Shown here: positions 36,266 through 46,276 of the stretch, piece by piece
Position numbering within the stretch: position 1 is the stretch's first letter
Layout of the letters: every line of letters starts with the position of its first letter
Origin: Bog-756 sp963813525
GTDB lineage: Bacteria > Actinomycetota > Acidimicrobiia > Acidimicrobiales > RAAP-2
Assembly: GCA_963813525.1 (NCBI GenBank)
Contig: CAWEZI010000005.1
Location: 2,728,001-2,792,000 of the forward strand
DNA: 64,000 nucleotides
Direction of reading: 5' to 3'
Notes under the pieces: model-generated
Told to the model about the DNA's origin: nothing
The model's database searches: none
The model's input: the letters and a program-made list of their open reading frames with translations, nothing else
Position numbers and translations under genes: made by a program

Positions 36266-37204
36266 ATGCGTGGATTCGCTGTCCGTAGTTTCGGTGAGCC
36301 TGCGTCGGTGCAGGACCTGCCCGTCCCGACCGCCGATGCCGAGGTGCTCATTCGCGTGCGGTTCGCGGGTGTCAACCCGCTGGACAACAATCTCCTGGGA
36401 CGGCTGACCGCGGCCTCGTCGTATCCGTTCGTGGTGGGCATTGACTTCGCCGGCGTGGCTGAACGCGTCCCGGCCGGGGCACATGGCCTGCGGGACGGCG
36501 ACCGTGTCTTCGGCATGGCGCGGACCCATGGTTCCTATGCCGAGTACACCGCGGTCGACCCGGCTGCGGCAATGGAGCCGTTGGCCCGTATCCCTGACGG
36601 CGTGGCCGACGACCAGGCCGCTGCGCTGCCCATCCCGGCAGTCACGGCGCTGCGGACGGTGGATGTGCTCGAGGTCACCGCAGGCCAGCACGTCGTGGTG
36701 ATGGGCGCCACCGGTGGGGTCGGAGGCTACGCGGTGCAGATGGCCTCCTCCCGCGGCGCGCATGTCATCGCCACCGTCCGCGGCGACGCCGACGAGGCGC
36801 GTCGTCTCGGGGCCGAGGAGGTGTACGACAGCCAGGCCGTTGACGTGATCGATGCGTTGCGCGCCGATCATTCCGGAGGCGTCGATGCCGTACTCGACCT
36901 GGTCAACGGCCCGGACACCATCCGCCGGGACGCCGAGGTAATCCGGCCCGGAGGTCATCTGGTCTCGACCATCTTCGCTGCGGACGAAGGTTGGTTCGCT
37001 GAGCGCCGGATCACAGCGCACAATCACGCCTCCAATGAGAATCCCCTGATATCACCTGAAGGCCTGGGCAGGGTCGTACAGATGCTGGCGGACGGCACCA
37101 TCACCGCACGTATCGGTTCCACCGTTGAACTGGCCGCAGCCGCCCAGGTTCTGGACGACCTCCGCCGTGGCGGCCTGCACGGCAAGGCTGTCATCCGCCT
37201 CTGA
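36266..37204 (+). CDS. NADP-dependent quinone oxidoreductase-like MDR protein
   Basis: 312-residue medium-chain reductase without zinc ligands, as in quinone oxidoreductases. GVNPLDNNLLG near 36-46 and GIDFAGV near 60-66 are the N-terminal motifs. VMGATGGVGGYAVQMA near 147-162 binds NADPH. It reduces quinones or enones. The ATG at 36266 has CACGGAGG about seven bases upstream, which decides this start over earlier codons. Isolated. Confidence 0.85.
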   Translation: MRGFAVRSFGEPASVQDLPVPTADAEVLIRVRFAGVNPLDNNLLGRLTAASSYPFVVGIDFAGVAERVPAGAHGLRDGDRVFGMARTHGSYAEYTAVDPAAAMEPLARIPDGVADDQAAALPIPAVTALRTVDVLEVTAGQHVVVMGATGGVGGYAVQMASSRGAHVIATVRGDADEARRLGAEEVYDSQAVDVIDALRADHSGGVDAVLDLVNGPDTIRRDAEVIRPGGHLVSTIFAADEGWFAERRITAHNHASNENPLISPEGLGRVVQMLADGTITARIGSTVELAAAAQVLDDLRRGGLHGKAVIRL

Positions 37205-37278
37205 ATCCGACCTCAGGCCCGGGACGGGACCATTGGGGGACCCCAATCGGACTCGGGAGAGCGGCCCTGCGACCCTCG

Positions 37279-37479
37279 TTGAGGGCGGTCGAAGCCGAGA
37301 CGGCCTACATCTGTCCATCGACTCCGTGCGAGGTGGCTTTGGATTGGGGTCTCGACCACAGCTTTGGTGACGGGTACGTGAACAATGACGTCTGGATACC
37401 CGGAGCGACGTCACTCAGCGTCACGTACGACGACGGCCTGACCACAGGGATGATCAATTTCGCCTTCAGCTGCACCTGA
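37279..37479 (+). pseudogene. Possible fragment of a beta-rich secreted protein
   Basis: A 66-residue frame from a TTG reads VNNDVWIPGATSLSVTYDD then FAFSCT, with a beta-strand-like alternation and two Cys. There is no signal peptide and no ribosome site. It may be the tail of a lost gene. The rest of 37205-37691 shows nothing else. Confidence 0.25.
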
Positions 37480-37691
37480 GCCGAGCGTCCCGTGATCGAG
37501 GGCGACAAGGCTCTCTAGGGACTCCAGCCATTCGACCGCAGCATCACAAATCCGACGAGCGCATCGTTGGTCGGGTAATAGTCGGCTCAGGGACACCAAC
37601 ACCGGAATCTCGGCTGATCACGGCTGATATTGTTGTCATTCTGCAAGGGCCGACGAGACTTCACAGGGGCCAGCGAGAGAACTCGAGGATC

Positions 37692-40600
37692 GTGGGAGGC
37701 GGACCGTCGGTGATCCAGCTCGTTTGTGTGCTCGGCAACGTACGAGCGGTCGGGCCCGATGGTGGCATCATCGACGTCCCGAGCGCGAGCCAACGGAGAC
37801 TTCTCGCGTTACTCGCGTTACATACGCCACAGCGCCTGCGCACTGAGTGGCTTGCCGACGTGCTCGCAATGTCTCCGGGGGCGCTCCGGAGGTCGGTGTC
37901 GCGGCTGCGTACGGTGCTCGGCCCGGACACTCTGGTGACAGCGACCACGGGATACGCGCTCACCTGTCCCGTCGACGCGGCGCTCTTCTGCGACGAGGTG
38001 GCGAGAGCAGCTGGTGCGACCGACCGCATTGTGGCCTTCGATCGTGCCGTCCGTATCTGGGGTGGAGCCGCCCTCGAAGAATTCGAGGGCGAGGACTGGG
38101 CCCGCGGCGAGATCGCCCGGTTAACGGAGATCCATGGCGCTGCCGTCGACGAGCTCGCTGATGAGCTCATTTCGGCCCAGCGTCCGGCAGAAGCGATCGC
38201 GCTGCTCGAAAGCCAGATCGCCCGATATCCCTACCGGGACCGGTCCCGAGGCCTCTTGATCCGTGCACTTGCCCTCGCCGGCCGGCAGGCTGATGCCCTC
38301 CGGGTGTTCCAGACCTACCGCTCGGTCCTCGCCGACGAGCTCGGCACCGAGCCTTCCCCCGCGGTCGTGCGGATCGAGCGAAGGGTGGCTACCGGGTGGG
38401 ACGGGGTCAGCTCGACGACGGCCACGGACGACACCCGCGGTGCGGGCCTTTTTCCGCTCCCGGGGTCGCTCGCCAGGAACGATCGCTTCGTGGGTCGATC
38501 CGCCGAGCGCGAAGCGCTGCTCGCCGAATTGGCGCTGGTCGCCACGACGGGCCTGCGCTGCGTATTCGTAACGGGTGAGTCGGGCATGGGAAAGACGATG
38601 CTTCTCGCCGAACTGGCGCGGTCCGCCAAAAGTATGGACGTCACCATTCTCTATGGCGCCTCAGACGAGACGGGGGTGTCCCTCGAGCCCTTCCGGACGA
38701 TCCTCAGCGCCTGCGTTGAGCACGCCCACATCGACTTGCTGAACGAGCACGTGGCCCGTTGCGGAGGCGAGCTGGCGAGACTATGCCCGCGGCTTGCCGC
38801 TCGCGTGCCAACCGCTCCCCCGCCGACTGACTCGGACGACACGACCGAGCGATTCCTCACCTTCGAAGCCGTAGCGGACCTCTTCGCTCGGATCGCGGCA
38901 CGCGGACGACTCGTGCTCATGCTCGACGACCTCCAATGGACCGAGCCCACGGCACTCTTGCTCCTGCGCCACCTGGCGCGCTCCCTAGCCGCCGCGCCCG
39001 TGCTCTTGGTCATAGGCAGGCGTGAGCCGGGTGAGCCGGCCTCCGATCAGCTCCGTGGCGCGCTCGCCGAGCTGGAGCGGGGCCCAGCGCGGCGCCTCCC
39101 GCTCCCCGCATTCGGCGACGACGAGATCGCCGGCTCTGGTGGCGGACCTGCTCCCGTCGACTCCCGACGCGGCTCGGGAACAAATCACGACCAAGGTGCG
39201 CGAGGAGACAGCCGGCAACCCGCTCTACGCCACAGAGGTCATCAGACACTGGCGCGAGGCTGGCGGTCCACACGACATTCGGACAATTCCCCCGAGCCTC
39301 CGTGAGGTGTTGTGGAGCCGGATCCAGGCGCTCGGTGACGAGGCCCCAGACGTGTTGGCCACAGCCTCGGTGCTCGGATCCGAGTTCCCAGAGGACCTTC
39401 TCATGGAGATGATCAACATCCCAGAGGCTCAAGCCCGCAGAGCAATCGACTCGGCGGTGACGGCTGGTGTGCTGATCAGCCTCCCCTCCTTCCGCCGGAT
39501 CCTACGGTTCGCCCACGTGCTGATCGCCAATGCGCTGTATGCCGAAATCGGCGCCTCGACTCGGGCCCAGTTACACGAGCAGGCGGTGCGTGTGCTTTCC
39601 ACACGGGCTAGCCCATCGAGCCCCGACCTGGCGGTGCAGCTCGCCCGGCACAGCACGTTGGCGGGTATGGGGCCCGAGGCGATCCACTGGTCGAAGGTGG
39701 CCGGCGACGAAGCCCTCAGGCACCTCTCGCCTACCGAGGCGGCTCGGCACTACCGGAGAGCCTTCGAGGCAGCCCTCGAGCTCAGACGACCGCTTGCCGA
39801 GCAGTCCGACCTCCTCGTTCGACTGGGCGAAGCCCAACATGTCGCCGGCGACTCTTCGGCTCTCAGCACGCTCGCGCAAGCCGCAAACCTGGCCCTCAAC
39901 AGCGGCAACAATCGAGCGCTCTCGCGGGCCGCCCTGGCGTCGGACCGCGGCTTCATGCGGATCGACGCCGGGGCACCCGAGTACCTGGCCATCGTGGAGG
40001 CGGCCGTCGCGGCCGCAGATCCGTCCGACACGTCAACCTATGCACGATTGCTCGCCCTACTCTCCCAAAGCCTCGTCTACACACCGCAAGCAGCCCGCCG
40101 AATCGCCACTGCGCATCAGGCGCTGGCCCTGGCCGAGTCCGCGTCGGACCCTGCTCTACTCGCCCACGTGGCACCGGCAGTCGTCTCGGCCATCTGGACG
40201 CCGGGGAGCGCACCGATGCGCAACGCCGTCGCCGTCCGGGCGCTCACCTCGGCGGCAACATCCGGAGACCCCCGGCTCGAGTTCGCCGTCCGTATGGTCG
40301 CCTACAACGTTGCCGTCGAGTCGGGGGACGCGGCCGTAGCCGCCCATAGCCTGGCCCGGATCCGCGCCACCGCTCGCTCAGTGGGCGAGCCGCGGCTCCG
40401 GTGGATTGCCGCACTCTACGACACGTTCGATGCAACCATGGCCGGACAGCTCGACGAAGCCGAGGCCCTGGCCTCGGCCAACCTGGAGCTCGGGACCGGC
40501 ATCGGGGCCCCCGACGCATTCACGCTGTTCGCCGGCCAATACTTCGTCATCGGTACCTTCGCCGGAAGGCATGGGGAACTATTTCCGCTCGTAGAGCAGG

Positions 40601-41160
40601 CCGCCAGAGAGAACCCCGGTGTCGCCCCCTTCGAGCTCGCCTATGCGATCATCTGCGTCGTCGTCGGCCGCCAGGGCGCGGCACGAAAGGTCCTGCAAGG
40701 GGCTGTCGCCAACCGATTGGCGGACATACCCGCGGACAACCTCTGGATGACCCGGGTGATCGGCTATGCAGTCTTAGCGATCGAGCTGCACGATACCGAC
40801 GCCGCCGCTCTTCTGCTTCCGGTCATCGAGCCCTTCGCAGCCGAGGTGGCGTTCAGCGGTCTCACCAGTCAGGGTCCGGTGGGCGCCTACGTAGGCAAGC
40901 TGAGCTCATTGCTCGGTCGCCACGAGGAGGCCGAAGACCACCTGCAGGCTGCCCTGGGCACGGCGACCGCATTTGGCTGGACCTATCACCGGGCCACCAC
41001 GCTCCTGGCCTTGAGCCAGGCCCGCTACCGGGGGCGGGGTGAGCTCGATCCCGAAGCCCGATCGTGGCTAGCGGAGGCCTCGGAGCTCTGCCGGCGCTTC
41101 GGCTTCAGGCGCTGGATAGCCCAGATCGACGAGCTCGAAGCCGCCATCGCTCCCTCCTGA
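37692..41160 (+). pseudogene. SARP/AfsR-like BTAD-AAA regulator with a one-base frameshift
   Basis: Two frames join into one protein of about 1,155 aa. Frame one (37692 to about 39130) carries an OmpR-type winged helix (to about residue 95), a BTAD domain (about 100-240), Walker A VTGESGMGKTML near 295 and Walker B LVLMLDDLQW near 410. Frame two (about 39133-41160) continues ALVADLLPSTPDAAREQ and then a TPR-like helical region. The junction is at 39130-39133, where one extra G in GCCGGCTCTG breaks the frame. Translation start is GTG at 37692 or 37710. As read, the protein is truncated. Correct sequence may be intact. Confidence 0.75.
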
Positions 41161-41245
41161 CACCAGGACGCGCAGATGACGCGCCCCGGGGCGGACAATA
41201 CCCCCGGGCCTGCCCACGGCGCCCCAAGAGCGGAAGGTGCTGTCC

Positions 41246-43702
41246 ATGGTGACTGAACTCGGGAGGTATTGCCGGTCGCTTCTGGCCGGAACGCTGGTCT
41301 TCGGGGCGGCGGCCATATCCCTGGTCAGTGGATCACTGGCCGCCTCACCGGCCGCCGCCGCCAGCCCGCCGGCCTGGACCGCCTACGTCGTGAGCAACGC
41401 CACCGACGCCGTGATCCCGGTCGACACGGCGACCGATGCGGTGGGCACCCCGATCGCCGTCGGAAGTGGTCCCTCGGCCATCGCCATCACACCTGATGCC
41501 TCCACCGCCTACGTCACCGACGAGGGCACCACCAATACCGCTCCCGGCTTCGTCACCCCCATCGACCTCTCGACCAACACACCCGGTACCACCATAGCCG
41601 TCGGGTCCGGGCCCGATGCCATCGCCATCACGCCAAACGGCCTCACTGCCTACGTGGGCAACTACAACGACGACACCGTTACACCCATCAACTTGGTGAC
41701 CAATGCGGCGGGCACGCCCATTCCTGTGGGAGGGGCTCCCACGTCCATCGCCATCACCCCCGACGGCACCACTGCCTATGTCGGCCGGGCCTACGAATCC
41801 GGCATCCAGCTCGATCTCACCACCAATTCGACTGGGATGGGAGCTTCGCCCAGCGGCTTCGCGTCGGCCATCACCCCCGACGGCGGCACGGTGGTCGCCA
41901 CCTCTCCCCAGGACAACTCGGTGGACGCGTTCACGACGGCCACCGACACCGGATCAACCGTGGCGGCGCTCAATGATCCCGAGGGGGTCGCCATCACCCC
42001 CGACGGCGCCACCGCCTACGTCGCCTACAGCCCGTTCACCACCAACAAGGGAGCCCTCCTTCCGATCCCGCTGGCCGACACCAATGCCCCCGGGACGCCA
42101 ATCAACCTCGGTACCAACTCGGCCTATGCCGTGGCCATCACCCCGGATGGCTCGACCGCCTTTGTGACCGACCTGACCGGCGGCAACCTCGTACCTGTCG
42201 ATCTGGCGTCGGGCACGGCCGGCGCCCCGATCTCCCTCGGGAGCGAGGGGACCAATCCGATCGCCATCGCCATTACCCCCGACCAGGCGCCGATGGCCCA
42301 TGTTCATCTCAACATCCTCGGCAACCTGACCGACAGCTTCGACGCATCGGCGTCCACCGTGGCCTACGGGACCATCGCCTCCTACGCCTGGAATTTCGGG
42401 GACGGCACCTCAGAGACCACGACCACACCCACTGTCACCCACACCTACGCAAACGACAACTCAAACTATGTGGCGTCGGTCACCGAGACCAGCTCGGCGG
42501 GAACGTCGACCACGGAGGGGTTCACCGGTCAGACCGCCAGTGATACCGGGGGCCCGCAGGCCACCGCCACGGTCGCTGTCTCCCTAGATCCAGAGGACCA
42601 GGATACGTACCCGACGGTGACCGCCCTGGCCCCGGACATCGGATCCACGTACGGGCCCAGTACGGTGACGATCTCCGGATCGGGTTTCTCACTCGGGTAC
42701 CCCGTGGTGGTCGAGGTCTACGTCGGAGGAATCGAAGCCACCAACATCACGGTCGACTCCTATAGTTCGATCACCGCCTCGCTGCCGGCTCAGCCGGCCG
42801 GGGTCTACAACGTCGTTGTGGAAACCTCAATCCCGTCCTTAACTCCCCTTCAGTACCTTGGATCCAGTGCTGCCATGCCCGCAGACCAGTTCACCTACTC
42901 GGCGTCGGCGCCTCCTGTCGACGTGTCCTGCACCTCACCCACCTGTGAGATTCCCGCAGTCCAGTACGGGTCTACGAGCGTGTCGTCGACGGTGAGCTCT
43001 GACTGCACCGCGTGCACGTACACGGCGTCTGCGGCTGAGGGTGTGCCCGCCACCAGCAGCACGGAGGGCAGTTGTCCTGACGCCATGAGCTACGCGCAGG
43101 CACAGGTGGAGGTGAACGAGAACGAAGTCGAAGCCAGTAACGGCGCAACGCTCTCCGTGGACGTCGTAAACACATTCCAGGGTCTGGATCTTCCCCAGCA
43201 GACCGTATGTGAGGATGTCGAGACTCTCGACGGATCATCCTCCCGCTCTTCGGGAGGCGGTCAGGACGCATCCCCGGCCTCGGCGCTGGGCCAGGACATC
43301 CTGCTCAAGAAGTGCGCCAGAAAGGCGGTGGCCCCCTGCGTGAAATCGGTGGTCGCGAACGGCACCACGGTGGGGACGACAGTGATCCTGCCGGTCAACC
43401 AGGCGATCACCCTGACCGCCGGGCCCCAGCGGGAGGCGATAAAGAAGCTTGCGCCGAAGAAGGGTGGTGCACCCGGATCCGACCTGACCATCACGGGGAC
43501 CAATCTCACCCAGGTGAGCGCTGTCTATATCGACGGTGATCCTGCCAGTGGACAACTCATCGGCGGCGTCCAGGCTTCCATCGTGTCGGAGACGGCCAAG
43601 AAGCTGGTGGTGACGGTTCCTCCGGGTGCGAGTACCGGGCTGGTCACCCTCATCGGATGGTCCGGAGATGTGACGTCCTCGTCGACGTTCAAGGTGACCT
43701 GA
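41246..43702 (+). CDS. Exported YVTN beta-propeller protein with PKD and IPT domains
   Basis: 818-residue surface or secreted protein. Residues 1-39 form a signal peptide. A seven-bladed propeller follows, with seven copies of an AxAITPDG-type repeat (for example SIAITPDGTTAYVG), as in YVTN/surface-layer proteins. A PKD domain comes next (YAWNFGDGTSE near 380), then IPT/TIG domains near 460-560 and at the C-terminus (APGSDLTITGTNL). The ATG at 41246 has GGAAGGTG six bases upstream. Possibly an adhesin or binding scaffold; no anchor motif is seen. Confidence 0.8.
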   Translation: MVTELGRYCRSLLAGTLVFGAAAISLVSGSLAASPAAAASPPAWTAYVVSNATDAVIPVDTATDAVGTPIAVGSGPSAIAITPDASTAYVTDEGTTNTAPGFVTPIDLSTNTPGTTIAVGSGPDAIAITPNGLTAYVGNYNDDTVTPINLVTNAAGTPIPVGGAPTSIAITPDGTTAYVGRAYESGIQLDLTTNSTGMGASPSGFASAITPDGGTVVATSPQDNSVDAFTTATDTGSTVAALNDPEGVAITPDGATAYVAYSPFTTNKGALLPIPLADTNAPGTPINLGTNSAYAVAITPDGSTAFVTDLTGGNLVPVDLASGTAGAPISLGSEGTNPIAIAITPDQAPMAHVHLNILGNLTDSFDASASTVAYGTIASYAWNFGDGTSETTTTPTVTHTYANDNSNYVASVTETSSAGTSTTEGFTGQTASDTGGPQATATVAVSLDPEDQDTYPTVTALAPDIGSTYGPSTVTISGSGFSLGYPVVVEVYVGGIEATNITVDSYSSITASLPAQPAGVYNVVVETSIPSLTPLQYLGSSAAMPADQFTYSASAPPVDVSCTSPTCEIPAVQYGSTSVSSTVSSDCTACTYTASAAEGVPATSSTEGSCPDAMSYAQAQVEVNENEVEASNGATLSVDVVNTFQGLDLPQQTVCEDVETLDGSSSRSSGGGQDASPASALGQDILLKKCARKAVAPCVKSVVANGTTVGTTVILPVNQAITLTAGPQREAIKKLAPKKGGAPGSDLTITGTNLTQVSAVYIDGDPASGQLIGGVQASIVSETAKKLVVTVPPGASTGLVTLIGWSGDVTSSSTFKVT

Positions 43703-43823
43703 CGGGAGGCCCAACACTGGATCTCGACACCCCTGTGTCTTCCCGCCAGCGCGTGATAGACCCGCAGCCTTTCGGTGCAGTCGCCATCAGTCCACAGCCT
43801 CGACGCTGAGGTAAGCGACGACC

Positions 43824-44303
43824 TTGGAAACCTCCGTGGGCGCCGTCCCGGTCGGCGAATTGATCCGGTTTGACTGGCATGAGCCAATGCCTGCCGAAGA
43901 AAGGAATAGCGATGTCGCCGGAGCCGTTGAGATGGATGTGACGCCAGGCCACACGATCAGCATTGTCCAAACCGCCGTTCATGTGGAAGTCCGGCTAGGC
44001 GGTCGGCTGCTCGCCGACACCGACCGGGCCATGAAACTCGATGAGACCGGGTTGCCCGCTCGCTACTACCTGCCGCCAGACGACGTGAAGATGGATCTCC
44101 TGAGGCCCACGACTTTCCACACTAATTGTCCCTTCAAGGGTGAGGCGTCGTATTGGTCTCTCGACATCGATGGAGAGACCTATGACGGCATCGTGTGGAG
44201 CTACGAAGATCCGACGGCTCAGGCCGCCGAAGTGAGAGGGATGTTGTCCTTCTACCCTGACCGTACCGAGGTGACAGTCGACGGTCAGTTGCTTCGAGAC
44301 TGA
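43824..44303 (+). CDS. DUF427-domain protein
   Basis: 159-residue protein. The central DUF427 domain shows VEVRLGGRLLADTDRAMKLD near 51-70, LPARYYLPPDDVKMDLL near 77-93 and a CPFKGEASYWSLDIDG segment near 101-116, matching a family of unknown function with a compact beta fold. The N-terminal 45 residues are variable. The TTG start is poorly supported; an alternative start may shorten it. Isolated, convergent with the DUF3445 gene. Confidence 0.78.
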   Translation: METSVGAVPVGELIRFDWHEPMPAEERNSDVAGAVEMDVTPGHTISIVQTAVHVEVRLGGRLLADTDRAMKLDETGLPARYYLPPDDVKMDLLRPTTFHTNCPFKGEASYWSLDIDGETYDGIVWSYEDPTAQAAEVRGMLSFYPDRTEVTVDGQLLRD

Positions 44304-44408
44304 CCCACCTGTCGAGTTCGGTGCACGACACCCCTGCGATCGCTCGAGTTTGGAACAATACGACGGGGCTTGTCTGGGTCGTGAGACTTCGCGCCGGTAC
44401 GAAACATG

Positions 44409-45254
44409 TTATTCAGCCCATGTCTCGAGCAAATCGATGACGTCATCCAGACTGAAGGCATCCTGTCGATATGCGCGCAGCGAATCTGGGGCCGATCGCA
44501 GACTCGAGGCCATCGACGAAGCCACGTCAGGCCGCGTAACCAAGGACCTCAAAGGAAACTGTTGAGTGCGGATCGTGAAAAGAATTCCGCCAGTGGCCGG
44601 GAGCGCCCACAGAACCTGCCTTTCGCTTCGCAACCAAAGATCTCGAGGTTGAACGGGGCCATCAAGAGCTGGTGGGCGTGGGACGTGTAGCTGTGGGCTG
44701 GCGTGAATCACCCAGTTTCGACGCCACGCATTCTTTCCCGGTGCAAGGTGGTCAAGAAAACGATCGACGCGCTGGGCCAACTCCTTATTGTAATGAGGCA
44801 CGGGTTCGTGCACATCGGTAATGGGTAGTCCAAGCTTCTCACTCGGCACCCAATGCGATGGAAAGCAGACGACACCGTCACCGAACCGCCAGGTGTCTTC
44901 TGATCGAATCAATACGATCAGATCCTCCTGAACTTGCAGGGCGGCGACCTCGAGCGGGCGGAAGTTGCCGATTGGGTTCGGGCCGCTCGACCCTGACGAA
45001 ACCAGTTCGGCCGCTTCCGCAGCCGCCTCGGCAGCTTCGGGCAAGCCCACGGATACAGCCTCGCGTGCGTTGGCGAAGAGCCATTCCTTTTCGGCCAGAT
45101 AGAGCGAGTGCAGATCATCTTCGATGAGCAATGGTTCGTCGCGTAGAGCCCGCGTTCCCATGGATAACCACGGCGGTCCGGGCTGAAAGGACAACTCGTC
45201 GATCCAAAGGGGCACCTGGTCGAAGGTTGTTTCAGCCGCACTCTTTCGGTTCAC
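44409..45254 (-). CDS. DUF3445 protein, heme-dependent oxidative N-demethylase-like
   Basis: 281-residue DUF3445 family protein. Family members include HODM, a heme-dependent oxidative N-demethylase acting on dimethylamine. Recognisable segments are GVVCFPSHWVPSEKLGLPI near 126-144, VHEPVPHYNKELAQRVDRFL near 147-166, and RNWVIHASPQLH near 179-190. The start is GTG, overlapping by 4 bp the stop of a small gene on the same strand, so it is coupled to it. The function in N-demethylation is family inference. Confidence 0.75.
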   Translation of the reverse strand: MNRKSAAETTFDQVPLWIDELSFQPGPPWLSMGTRALRDEPLLIEDDLHSLYLAEKEWLFANAREAVSVGLPEAAEAAAEAAELVSSGSSGPNPIGNFRPLEVAALQVQEDLIVLIRSEDTWRFGDGVVCFPSHWVPSEKLGLPITDVHEPVPHYNKELAQRVDRFLDHLAPGKNAWRRNWVIHASPQLHVPRPPALDGPVQPRDLWLRSERQVLWALPATGGILFTIRTQQFPLRSLVTRPDVASSMASSLRSAPDSLRAYRQDAFSLDDVIDLLETWAE

Positions 45255-45445
45255 TGGAGCGTCCCCAATGAGTCATCCGAAAGGAGAGCGCGCACGACTC
45301 CATACATTGCCACAGCGACTGAGGCCTGGGTTCGGCTTACGTCGCGCCAGCGATGTCGCATGAAGGCGGGAAAGGCCACCTTTATGAGCAGAGCGAGAAG
45401 GTACGATACCCGCAGCTCCCAGCGTCCCGGGGTCCGTTCACGCAT
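45251..45445 (-). CDS. Small protein coupled to the DUF3445 gene, unknown
   Basis: 64-residue frame starting MRERTPGRWELRVSYLLALL; one amphipathic or membrane-like segment near residues 13-28. No domain recognised. Its TGA overlaps the DUF3445 GTG as GTGA, which argues that it is real. The frame stays open upstream, so the true start is not fixed. Confidence 0.45.
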   Translation of the reverse strand: MRERTPGRWELRVSYLLALLIKVAFPAFMRHRWRDVSRTQASVAVAMYGVVRALLSDDSLGTLQ

Positions 45446-45747
45446 GGTCCCCGGTCCACTGCCGCTGGTTTTCGTCGCCCTGCTCCACACGCTACGTATT
45501 GTGGAGCACTCTCCAGTAGCCATTTGGGCCTGAAGGCCAGATATGGCATCTGACCTGGACTGATCTGGTGGGCCTTTGGTGACGACTTTCATACCCTCCA
45601 AACACGCTAGAACTCGCTTCTGACCAGGGGTTCCTTGGAGATGAGGCGGCTGTCCGAAGGTCCCACAAGGCCGCAAAACGGTCCTCGAATCGCCCGGGAG
45701 CCGTCGGTCCGGATAATAGGGGACGGCTTTCAAACCCCGCCTCGAAG
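45446..45747. other. 302-bp spacer
   Basis: No gene is visible on the plus strand, and the minus-strand frame has no domain. It separates the minus-strand pair from the HTH protein. Confidence 0.4.
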
Positions 45748-46188
45748 GTGCCCAGTGCAGACGACGAAAGGGCCTACTCCCCCATTGCCGACCGGTCCGC
45801 CGGAGACCCCGGACCACCAATCCAGCGCCGTCTGACCCCATCCGAACTCGAAGCCGTCGTTGCGCAGAACCAATCTGGCCGCTCGCTGAAACAGCTCGCT
45901 CGGGAGTTCAGCGTTCACCACCGAACCGTGGCCGACCACCTTGAACGTCTCGGCATTCCTCGGGGGGTTAACCTTCCCAAACTGACCGCTGCTGACGTCA
46001 AGCGCGCTGTCGCCCGATATCGAGCTGGCGATTCGCTTGCCACGGTGGGCAGGGCGCTGAACGTCGACGCATCAACCGTTCAACGAGCTCTGAATCGCGC
46101 CGGCGAATCAATCCGACCACGGCCCGTGGATCACCCGTGTAATCGCACTTCCGGGCGTGTGGATAAGTGTCCCGACCGCATGTTCTGA
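45748..46188 (+). CDS. Helix-turn-helix protein, resolvase-C-terminal-like
   Basis: 146-residue basic protein with two HTH units in tandem. The first is LEAVVAQNQSGRSLKQLARE then FSVHHRTVADHLERLGIPRG near 34-73. The second is VKRAVARYRAGDSLATVGRA then LNVDASTVQRALNRAG. The pattern resembles the C-terminal HTH of serine recombinases and transposase helix-turn-helix parts. No recombinase catalytic domain is present. It may be a mobile-element regulator or a fragment. GTG start, weak ribosome site. Confidence 0.6.
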   Translation: MPSADDERAYSPIADRSAGDPGPPIQRRLTPSELEAVVAQNQSGRSLKQLAREFSVHHRTVADHLERLGIPRGVNLPKLTAADVKRAVARYRAGDSLATVGRALNVDASTVQRALNRAGESIRPRPVDHPCNRTSGRVDKCPDRMF

Positions 46189-46276
46189 CTCGCGGCCAAC
46201 GGACTTCCGCTTGGAGTGCTCGTCGGCAAGGAACCCGGTTCGAGTATGACGATGCTTCGGTCGCCCAAAAGGTCGC

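Noticed and set aside
45748..46188. Complete serine recombinase
   Set aside because: Only HTH units are present; no catalytic domain lies upstream.
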